Position numbers and translations under genes: made by a program. Below the pieces are notes generated by a model, which was not told the origin of the DNA, did no database searches, and saw only the letters and a program-made list of their open reading frames with translations. Of a stretch of DNA of 64,000 nt, positions 55,985-64,000 are shown in pieces. This stretch comes from Trichobilharzia regenti (Eukaryota; Platyhelminthes; Trematoda; Strigeidida; Schistosomatidae), in NCBI GenBank assembly GCA_944472135.2, contig OX235264.1, positions 95,862,319 through 95,926,318 of the forward strand. Direction: 5' to 3'. Position 1 is the first letter of the stretch, and each line of letters begins with the position of its first letter.

Positions 55985-56165
55985 ATTTGATGATATTAGT
56001 TGGTTGGAGGCAATCGGCAGGAAGCCTTGGACCTAGGTTTCGTGCTAGTTGGCACTCGTTAGAAAGGCGTATTTGAAACCTTGAGGGAACTCATGCCCCT
56101 TGTGAGATTCAAACCTGCGTCACTCACTGCTGCAGTCAGAGGACTCCAATCAGAGGACTAGACAC
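55985..56165 (-). mobile_element. tRNA-like SINE, type T2 (inverted copy 1)
   Basis: Inverted partner of 56222-56405. Shared blocks include AGGCAATCGGCAGGAA, CCTTGGACCTAGGTTTCGTG and GAACTCATG. On the minus strand a degenerate B box precedes the body. Followed by CACATCACACTAGTTACTAG, which recurs after the second copy. Confidence 0.6.
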
Positions 56166-56221
56166 ATCACACTAGTTACTAGTGTCAGATCAAAAATATC
56201 TACTACAGTCCTACAGGAGGT

Positions 56222-56405
56222 CAATCGTGAGCCCGAAAAGCTCAGTGGTAAGGTCTATGACTGCAGCGCTGAGTGATGCGGGTTGGAATCTCAGAAGGGA
56301 CATGAGTTCCTTCAGGGTTGCAGATACGCCTTGCTGACGAGTGCCAAATAGCACGAAACCTAGGTCCAAGGTTTCCTGCCGATTGCCTCCAACCAACTAA
56401 TATCG
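56222..56405 (+). mobile_element. tRNA-like SINE, type T2 (copy 2)
   Basis: The head has an A-box-like AGCTCAGTGGTAAGG and a B-box-like GGGTTGGAATCTC, then the conserved body GGACATGAGTTCCTTCAGGG to CCGATTGCCTCCAACCAAC. A pol III-derived retroelement without coding capacity. Head-to-head with the first copy. Confidence 0.6.
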
Positions 56406-56928
56406 TCGAATCAATGTTCACCGTGATGGCGAGCTACCTAGAATGGTGGCCATATTAAAACCTGACTGATAGAATTCAGTCTGCACCAATCAGAAGAATG
56501 GACACATCACACTAGTTACTAGTGTTAGATCAAAAATAGTGATACACTCTCATTTAGCTTTAAATTCGTAATAAACGGCGCTTGTCACTTATCAGATAGC
56601 AAAGATCCTGTACCTATATCTGGTTTTAGAAGACTATACATAACATGCGGAATACTAAGCCCAGTAACCGAAGTGGAAGAACAGAAAATGGTAGGGTGAT
56701 ACGACTGTTTTTTCTTTCATAAATAAGGAAACAGATCTACAAGTTACTGTTAACAAAGTTTGTAAATAAACGTTTAAACAATGTACAATAATAATTCTGG
56801 TTGTGTTTTCCCAATTTTATGTCGACCATTGATATAAGTATAAAACTTCGGCACTGTGGTAGAGTATAAGTCTATTATGGATAAGATTTTATTTCGATAA
56901 ATCACACAGTGTTGTACAGTTATATTAA

Positions 56929-56972
56929 CTGATGACGTTTCGAGCACAAACTATTGCTCATAATCATATCAA
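56929..56972 (-). ncRNA. Hammerhead-like motif, PLE-Q terminal repeat
   Basis: On the minus strand: stem I TTGAT/ATCAG, core ATGATTA, stem II GAGCA/TGCTC, GAAA, C-GTC. It equals the copy at 592-635 except in the loop (ATAGTTTG). It lies 230 bp after the coding end of the PLE-Q fragment at 57.2 kb. Confidence 0.45.
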
Positions 56973-57201
56973 GGTACTCACACAACTTTTTTCTTTCATT
57001 TATATACATGGGTGGAATCAATTAGATATTGGATTTAAAATCAATGTGAGATAATATCCATTCAGAAATAATAGTACGAGTGTTATTGAACCATTGCAAT
57101 TATGTGGGAAATACGACTGTTTATACGAGTGTTTTTTATAGTCATAATAAATTACTTGTTAGAATGTTTTGATGTGCTTGAATTGAAATAGAACTTTAAG
57201 A

Positions 57202-57594
57202 TTATTCATTATCTTCTTCTGATTTGACTTGAGGTAATAATATCTTCCATATTTCTGGTATTTGCATTGAATCATTTCTGTTACATGTGTTGGGTATAGA
57301 CTCGATGAATAAGGATTCCGTAATCAACCTCTCTCTCCACCTACCTAGATTACTTTTTAGAATTTTAACCCTATCCCACCCCATTGTATGGTTATTTGTT
57401 AATGCGTGAAGTGCAATAGCTGAGCTTTTTTCTAAATTACTTATCTTTTCGGGGTCAACCATTCTTACCTTAGCTAAATTCCTATGTTCTGATAATCTGA
57501 CTATCCCTGACCTACTAGTTTGACCTATGTAGTTGACCTCACAATCGTTGCGGGGTATTTTGTAAATTACGTTATTTTGTCTAATTGGGTCCAC
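57202..57594 (-). pseudogene. PLE-Q C-terminal ORF with GIY-YIG
   Basis: A 130-codon open frame on the minus strand: MDPIRQNNVIYKIPRNDCE, VNYIGQTSRSGIVRLSEHRN (GIY-YIG; R replaces the first cysteine), then WRERLITESLFIESIPNTCN and a stop. It contains the endonuclease and C-terminus only. The upstream part is lost at 57.6 kb in a snap-back inverted repeat. 5'-truncated PLE insertion. Confidence 0.8.
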
Positions 57595-57686
57595 CGGGAC
57601 TTTTAGCCTACAGAGCTTGTCTCAGAGACAAGCTCTGAGACAATTAGACAAAATAACGTAATTTACAAAATACCCCGCAACGACTT
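57543..57686. repeat. Snap-back inverted repeat at PLE-Q break
   Basis: 57543-57587 and 57643-57686 are inverted copies (CGTTGCGGGGTATTTTGTAA and the reverse complement). The centre contains GAGCTTGTCTC/GAGACAAGCTC. A 44-bp stem with a short loop. Confidence 0.8.
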
Positions 57687-57699
57687 ATGTCGACCATTT

Positions 57700-58790
57700 T
57701 ACCACTAAGCTATGCAATGTCCACCAACACTGACAGCACTGATATATCACTGGAAATGTGAATATTCATTTTCTGTCAGTCATTTCACAGCTAAGAGCAA
57801 ACCTGCCAACGTATTTGCATGAAATCCGATTAGAAGTTGAAATCACTTAAAAGAATTTATAATATAATTTATTACACTTCGAATTATACATGCGAAATGA
57901 AATACCAATCCTACTGTAATCACGATCTCTATTATTAGGCAGAATTCAGGAATAAAGATCTATTTCGAAGAATATTTTATTGTTTTTTTTTTCAATATTT
58001 CACGTTAAATCTGGTGAGTGCACGAGACACTCACAATAATTTCAAATTACTGAAGGCTTGTAATGCATTCCAGATCCATGACATTTAATCGCGCATGCCA
58101 CCTGCAGCTGAAATGATCCTATCAAGATGATGAGTGATAAAGATGTTACCTGATTCAAATTTCTCCCGTTGATAAAGATGGGTACTATTTTTGATTGGCA
58201 AGATATCTTCATAACTTCTGTTTTCCTTTATTTTTACTTGAAGTTCTGTCCTCTCTATCAACATCTTGTGATAGTCTGTTAATTTTCGTCAACAGTTATT
58301 AGACAGGATATTTAGTCTGTCAGCCTGACGTTCAGTATTTCATAACTATATCCTGTCAGGTTAACGCACAATTTAGTGCGAATTCTTGTTAATTTCAATA
58401 TTTTAAACTTGCGTTATGCAATCAGTTAGGGTTTTTTTCACAGTCAGTTGAAAGCATTTCGTTCTGCAGGAACAACATGAAACAAAGAAGTCAGAAATCT
58501 CATGTTTAGATCCTGGTTCACTTTTCAGCTGTTTCAGGACTTTTAGTGTTCTTGGCATTGAGTTTTCTGTTTTGAAAAATTGGGAAAACTAAAATTCACA
58601 TATAAATTTCAGCCAATCAACAAAGGGTTATCATTCGTGCTTATCTGTTCTTCCCTAAAAATCTTCGTATTCCATTATAGGCGCTTTTTACTTTTCATAG
58701 AACTGGCTCTGTTTGAACCCATCCTATATGTTCAGGAGTTAGTTTGTAAGGATTTGATTTGCTTCGAATTTGATCACAGATTGATATTAG
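57700..58790. other. No recognisable gene
   Basis: Unassigned sequence. The open frame 58580-58903 (plus) runs into SINE sequence at its 3' end and is not supported as a gene. Confidence 0.35.
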
Positions 58791-58799
58791 TTAAAAATA

Positions 58800-58985
58800 T
58801 CATTGAAAACCAGAGAGTACTGAACAGCTGTTCGGTTGTAGTTAGGAATTTGTGGAAAGTACACACCCACTGGGATTCAGATGAACGACCCTCCAGTTAC
58901 TAGGCGATCTCGTAGGCCATTAAGTCACTGGAACCCGGTTAAATGGCCAATGAGTTCTTACTTCTACCAACTGATCATTTTTTAC
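58800..58985 (-). mobile_element. SINE (Sm-alpha-like), diverged copy
   Basis: On the minus strand the order of blocks is AATGGCCTACGAGATCGCC, the B-box region ending GAATCCCAGTGGG, then GTGTACTT...GAACAGCTGTTCAGTACTC. These parallel the better copy at 60.95-61.12 kb (GTATACGAGCTCCCC, GAACCCCAGTGGG, AACAGCTGTCCGGTACTC). Confidence 0.5.
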
Positions 58986-59189
58986 ACGATCACTGGCCAT
59001 TATCATTTGTGGTAAAACTTGAAACGAATCAATTCCCTACAAACTAACTCTTGAACATAATCTAATGGTCGCTTGTGACTGGCTACAGGATAAACTTGCC
59101 TGAAGTTCCGGTGAGAAGTTGCCTTCATTGTGAGAGAAAATTTTCGCCGATCACATAGGCTGGTGTTCGCGCTAAAGTGACGAATTAGT

Positions 59190-59400
59190 ACAAGTTAGAA
59201 TTCATAGGCTGATCACTGAATGGGATCCTAGTGGATGAAAGGTTCACGAGCTTGGCTTACAACAGGATTGTTCTGGTTTGGCAACCTAGAGGTGAATGTT
59301 TACTTCCGATGATATCCCAACTAGAAAGAAATAGCTATCCAGTACTCCCTAGCTTTCAAAGATTCTCTAACTGTTATCGATCTGTTGGCTACCTTGAGAC
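59190..59400 (+). mobile_element. SINE (Sm-alpha-like), diverged copy
   Basis: The plus strand ends in ATCCCAACTAGAAAGAAATA, GCTATCCAGTACTCCCTAGC and TTCTCTAACTG, matching the second half of the SINE at 61.03-61.1 kb. No coding capacity. Confidence 0.45.
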
Positions 59401-60703
59401 ACTGTAAATCATATAAATGTTTTAAAATGATTTACGCCAGCACTTATGCTAGTATTACTATATTTTCTGGCGTTTACGCCTGCTTTACGTTAGTCTAACA
59501 CACTAACGAAAAGTGACAAATAAATGTATCTACGTAACTTAGTGGAATGTATTTTTTTTAAGTTTTAAAGTTATTACTTATTGCGCATTATATTTCTGAT
59601 CAGGTGAACTGTTAGATCATAGATGGATGTCATATGGTGTCTATATTGCTCAATATAAATATGTATATACCTATATATCTGCATATGAGTGGAAAGACAG
59701 TTCTTTTGTCATGCTACCTGTAATGAAGATCACACCCAGATGTGCCATTATTATTTTGGTGACTATAGGTTAGTTTTTCAAAACATGTTTATCTAAATAC
59801 TTTGTGATCTAATCGCATCTTTACGGATAAAATTTTATTTTGATAAAATCACAGTGTTATCCATTTAAACATTTACTAGTGACAACGTTTAGAGTACAAC
59901 GTGTTGCTCATAATCATATCATGGTACTCACATAACTTTCTTGCTTCATTTAAATACATAAGTAAAAATTGATTAGAAATTTAAAGAAAATCAGTATACG
60001 ATAAAGCTAATTCGGAGATAATATTAGCGTTATCAATTAAATACCATAAATGTAGGGATAAGCTGCTTTTATATTAGAATAAATAAATAACTTGTTAGAA
60101 GGTTATAATGTGAATTGAATGCATTTTAACATTATTTATTATTCTCTTATTTGACTGGTAATAATATCCTCCATATCTCTGGTATTTACGTTGAGTCACT
60201 TCTATTGCATGCGTTGGGTGTAGACCGATGAACCAGGATTCAGTTATCCATCTCTCTCTCTCTCTCCACATACCTACATAACTCTTGGAATTTCGACTCT
60301 GTGTTATGAAGTGCATGCAGTGCTATCACTGAGCTATTTTCTAAATTACTTATCTTCGCTGGGTCAACCATTCTAACCTTAGCTAAATTCTTATGTTCTG
60401 ACAGGTAATCTGACCACCCTCGACCTACTAGTTTGACCTTTGTAGTTGACTTAACTCACAGCTATTGCAAGGTATTTTGTCAATCATATTATTTTGTTTA
60501 ATAGTGTCCACTGAGTCCTTTAACCTACAGAGCTTTTTCTATCTGAATGAGTTTTTAAGTTCGAATGGGAATCTTATTCCTGATCTATTGTTAATCCTAT
60601 GTAGGATTTCAGATGTCCCCTCCTTATATGGTTAAACTGTAGATGCCTTAAATTCTTTCTTATTTATGCTATCATTATTAGTTTCACCACTAGTTTTATT
60701 TTC

Positions 60704-60940
60704 ATGGAGGATTTGATCATGAGCTGACATCAGTTAGAGACCCACTGGAAAACCTGGGAGTACATCTTATGCTCACTAGTGACTGGCCCTATTCAGGCAG
60801 TTAACCTGGGGTTCTAGTGGGAAGCCGTGACCAGTAGGGTATAGCAAGTTGAAGATGAGGCAGTAACTCATCGAAGAAGACATTGTAAAGTGGTCGCGCT
60901 ATGTCGTGAACTGGCAGAAGTTAGAATCCAAGGACCCTTG
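60704..60940 (-). mobile_element. SINE (Sm-alpha-like), inverted copy
   Basis: 60704-60763 is the reverse complement of 61061-61120 with one mismatch (GTACTCCCAGGTTTTCCAG through CATGATCAAATCCTCC). The rest, up to about 60.94 kb, is SINE-like with an altered head. Inserted in PLE-Q. Confidence 0.6.
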
Positions 60941-60944
60941 GATC

Positions 60945-61120
60945 GGGTCCCAGTTGCTTAATGGTATACGAGCTCCCCTTGTAACCAGGAAGTCCCGGAT
61001 TCGAACCCCAGTGGGTTCGTACTGATTGAGAGTCTCAAACTGGGACAAAACAGCTGTCCGGTACTCCCAGGTTTTCCAGTGGTTCTCTAACTGATGTCAG
61101 CTCATGATCAAATCCTCCAT
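60945..61120 (+). mobile_element. SINE (Sm-alpha-like) with B box and hammerhead-like fold
   Basis: Pol III B box GGATTCGAACC (60997-61007) with an A-box-like TTAATGGTATACGAG before it. From 61012 a hammerhead-like fold: outer stem TGGG/CCCA and GTA/TAC, core CTGATTGA (one U more than CUGAUGA), stem II GTCTC/GGGAC, AAAA in place of GAAA, and the self-complementary ACAGCTGT as stem III before TC. Schistosome Sm-alpha SINEs are known to encode hammerheads. This copy looks inactivated by core changes. Confidence 0.6.
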
Positions 61121-61689
61121 GCAATCAAACAAAATCCCTACAAAACCAATACTTGGTAATTTTACTTTGCCTTTAACCTTTTTGATATTACTAATGAATT
61201 TTATAAGATAGTTGTTCGATAACAACGCCTCTTGTATCTGTTTCATTTGACCATTTAGGTCTTTTACTGTACTACTTAGTATCGTTGCTCGGTTTGTTAG
61301 ACGCTTAATTAAGGCAGCCTTTAAAGACAAGAGATGAGATGGTCTGAAGTCTAAACATCTATTAGAATGCATTGATTTATTTACGAACGCTACCATGCAG
61401 TTTACCTCCTTCTATTCGTTTTATTTTACAAGCTAACATAGTTAAATCCCCTTGTTCAGTTTCTGACACAAATGTGAGATTTATCCCCTTCACTAGTGAG
61501 TTTATGTATCGCAGCTTCGATGTTGTCAAGATCTTAGTGCATGGTGAAATTTCATATGCGTCATAGATGGATTTTATGACTATAAATCAAAACAAAGATC
61601 AATCTACTGTGGTAGTCTGTAGTAGAAAACATTTCATTGTTGGTAAGAAGAAAATAAATCAGTTTGTATTCTCTAAGAATATATGCCAT

Positions 61690-62185
61690 TAGTGATGCAA
61701 ACATTTATCGGAACCAGCACACTCTAATAAGAATTTAGACTTAAATTCATCCCATCGAGAATCGATAAAGTTAGGTTTAGCTGAATGTCTTTATAATCGG
61801 GGCCAGAAGCCCAAATATGTCAAAAGGCTTAAATAATGAAATTAAACAAATAAAGAGAATGTTACCAGTGAATTACTACCTATCAGAATTTATCCAGGAA
61901 TGCATGCAGAACCACAGAAAAATAAGATTTATGGTGGCAGTAAAGAAATGATATGGAATTCAAAGCCTTTAAAGTACTGCCTTATAAAGAAGGAGCGTAA
62001 GATACCCTAATCAGGATACTCAGGGAGGCTAGAATTAGGGTCCAATCAGACCAACCAACTCTTTCAGAGACAAACTTTGTTGACTCAGTGACTTTACAGA
62101 TCCAATTAAAAAAAATAATATATACCATATAACGATTGTAAATCAGGTCAACTGCATATATTAAACAAGTAGATCGGTCTTAACT
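61690..62185 (+). pseudogene. PLE-S-like fragment
   Basis: The plus strand reads HSNKNLDLNSSHRESIKLGL, AECLYNRGQK, later ILREARIRVQSDQPTLSETN and KIIYTI. This parallels PLE-S at 18.2 kb (ILSETRIRVAFKPANSIREQ). Multiple frameshifts. It abuts the 3' tail of the RTE element. Confidence 0.5.
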
Positions 62186-62186
62186 G

Positions 62187-64000
62187 GATTATTATTATAT
62201 CCCTTAATTCCTAGAAGAACATAGGGCTTAAGCCGTGTGTCTCAATTGCCTCCGGTTTTCTGCCAACTTTTTCACCCCGCTCCAAGTCCGCCCACATGCT
62301 TTCATCTCCTCTTCACATGACCTCCTCCACGTCACCCTCGCACTGACGACCAACTCGCCGCTTCCCTTTCGGGTTCCACTCGAGCGATGGCTTGTCTAGT
62401 GATGTCACTTGATGGTTTCCTCAGAGTATGGCCAATCCATCTCCATTTCTTCCTGCCTATTTGTTTCACAATTGGTTCCTGGTTGGTTCGCTGGTTGCCA
62501 GAGACCTCTGTTGCCGATCTTTCTGGCCATCTGATCTTGAGTATCGAGCGAAGACAGCTGGTAATGAAGGTCTGAAGTTTGTTGGAGATGCTCTTTATGA
62601 CGCGCAGTGCAAGTCTCTCATCCGTGTAATAGCACTGACTGACTTCACATTAGAGTTGAAAATCCGGATTTTATTTTTGATGCTGAGTGATGTTGACCTC
62701 CACACAGATTTGAGATTAATGACAGCTTGTCTTGCTTTTCCGATTCTGGCTTTGATATCCTCGTCAGTTCCGCCTGTAGTTGAAACGATGCTTCCCAAGT
62801 AGGTAGGTGGAGGAGGTTGTTTCTTTCAGGTTCCTCCCATTTATGCTGGCTGATTGTTGTCTGTTGTTGTTGTTGCTGTTGGTGTTAGCCAGAAATCTTC
62901 ATCACCTCTGTTTTATCTATGTTCACCTGAAGGAAGTCCTATCTTTGGTGCTTCTTCTGCTAGGTTGTTACTTTTCACTTGCATATCTTCCAGTTTGTGA
63001 GAAATCAGACATATATCATCGGCGAAGTCCACATCCACCAAGTTTTTTCTGTGAGTCCATTTTATGCCTGTTTCCTCATTGCCCGTTGTCTGTCGCATTA
63101 TCCAATCTACTGCAATCAGGAAGATCATTAGTGATAGTAGGCAGCCAGCTTGTCTCACTCCCGTTCTCACTTCGAAGGCTTTCGTAGGTTTCCCACTGTG
63201 GGTTACTCGACATGCAGCATTGTCGTACAACTGTTGGATGAGTAGTTGCCAAATGACCTCTCGACCGACGCTGTCGAAGGCCTTCTCAAAGTCAATGAAG
63301 TTGAGTGAGATAGAGAGGTGACTGCCATTCCAAGCTTTGTTCAATGATGATCTGTAGAGTGGCGATTTGATCAATACATGACTCGTTTCTCCTGAATCCA
63401 GCTTGTTCCGGTCGAAGTTTTGCATCCAGGTTGGCGTGTTCGATTCTCTCCAGGATGATGCGGCTTAGTATTTTCCTTGGGATGGATAGGAGCATAATTC
63501 CGCGCCAGTTTTTGCATGGACTTAAGTCTCCTTTCTTTGGTAGTTTGAATAAGTATCCTTTCTTTCAATCCTCGGGTACATTGCATTCTTTCCACACCTT
63601 CTCCAGCAGTGGCGTCATCAACTCCAATGTTGTCTCTGGGTCCATTTTCAATGCTTCTCCTGGGATTCCATCTGGTCCTGCTGCTTTTCCAGCTTTTAGC
63701 ATTTTGATTGCATTCAGGACTTCTGATGTCGTCGGGGTATCAATGTTCGCTGGTAGTTCTGCTTCCGTTGTTGTATCGTTGGGCGCGTTGTAGGTGGCGG
63801 ACGATTTAGAAGTCATTTGAAGTTTTCAGCCCAGAGTTTCCTTTGCTCCACCTCTTTGGTGATTGACTTTCCATTGTTGTCCTTTACTGGCTTAATCTGT
63901 ATCGAACGTTTTCCCGATAGGTGCCTAGTTTTTTGGTAGAGTGTGGCGAGGTCTCCTTTGCCTGCACTGTAGTTTGTTCTGCTTCACTTGCCATGGTTTC
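62187..64000 (-). mobile_element. RTE-type non-LTR retrotransposon, runs off right edge
   Basis: On the minus strand, from the right edge inward: LPANIDTPTTSEVLNAIKML, KAGKAAGPDGIPGEALKMDP, PKKGDLSPCKNWRGIMLLSI (pre-RT and RT1), LRPEQAGFRRNESCIDQIAT, FIDFEKAFDSVGREVIWQLL, TGVRQAGCLLSLMIFLIAVD, VDFADDICLISHKLED (catalytic FADD, about 63,010), DIKARIGKARQAVINLKSVW, and the 3' UTR ending AAGCCCTATGTTCTTCTAGG with an ATTATTATT tail at 62,190. The order and motifs are RTE. It contains several frameshifts, so this copy is dead. The endonuclease part would lie beyond the window. Confidence 0.85.

Larger units (their letters stand above)
59880..61400 (-). pseudogene. PLE-Q copy interrupted by SINEs
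   Basis: The minus strand starts with NKSMHSNRCLDFRPSHLLSL and KRLTNRATILSSTVKDLNGQ (61.4-61.13 kb), is interrupted by SINE sequence (61.12-60.7 kb), and continues with EILHRINNRSGIRFPFEL, IKQNNMIDKIPCNSCE and the C-terminal WITESWFIGLHPTHAIEVT (to about 60.16 kb). A decayed hammerhead-like repeat end follows at 59.89-59.93 kb. Many frame breaks; inactive. Confidence 0.7.

Noticed and set aside
58580..58903. 107-codon frame beginning MGKLKFTYKF
   Set aside because: Its last third is antisense SINE sequence. Nothing supports transcription.
1..64000. CRISPR arrays, bacterial operons, phage or plasmid functions
   Set aside because: No spaced short repeats, no operon structure and no ribosome-binding sites. 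Introns and retroelements indicate a eukaryotic genome.

Overview
The window looks like nuclear DNA of a schistosomatid fluke (Schistosoma or a close relative). It is AT-rich, its small genes have GT-AG introns, and it is dense in retroelements of types known from schistosomes: Penelope-like elements (PLEs) with a reverse transcriptase plus GIY-YIG endonuclease, RTE-type non-LTR elements, and tRNA-like SINEs. I see no bacterial gene organisation. The assignment rests on recognising families by eye, not on a search.

The host genes I can support are two families of tiny secreted peptides, called A and B here. They share an unusual architecture: exon 1 codes only Met-Lys (6 nt), exon 2 is exactly 55 nt and codes the signal peptide, and exon 3 codes the mature peptide (A 62 aa in total, B 75 aa). 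The mature parts have a hydrophobic/basic, probably amphipathic helical segment and one cysteine. This resembles schistosome micro-exon-gene (MEG) products, but I cannot name the family. Copies alternate in mirrored order: A1(-) B1(+) A2(-) B2(+), centre, B3(-) A3(+) B4(-) A4(+) B5(-). A1, A2, A3, B2, B4 and B5 look intact. B1 has lost its original start codon and promoter, B3 has a frameshift, and A4 keeps only exon 3.

Layout. 1-5 kb: A1 and B1 with PLE and SINE debris between them. 5-8.7 kb: no recognisable gene. 8.7-12.7 kb: a decayed PLE (PLE-R) between inverted 490-bp repeats. 13.2-35.0 kb: a near-perfect palindrome with 9.7-kb arms. Each arm carries an A gene, a Thr/His-rich candidate ORF (C), a B gene, fragments of another PLE (PLE-S) and a full-length PLE (PLE1 or PLE3). 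The 2.4-kb spacer is a third, 5'-truncated copy (PLE2). 35-40 kb: diverged duplicate sequence and B4. 40.8-53 kb: TE debris (RTE, PLE and non-LTR fragments) and one convincing terminal exon (D, 47.9 kb) of an unrecognised gene. 53-55 kb: A4 and B5. 55-62 kb: SINEs and decayed PLE-Q copies nested in each other. 62.2-64 kb: an RTE element running off the right edge.

RNA-level structure stands out. The PLE terminal repeats and one SINE carry hammerhead-ribozyme-like folds. In two PLE families the usual core pair C3-G8 appears replaced by complementary pairs (U-A and A-U). The most interesting items are the paired A/B peptide system, the palindrome that multiplied it, and these variant hammerhead-like motifs. 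The palindrome could also be an assembly artefact, which needs an independent check.
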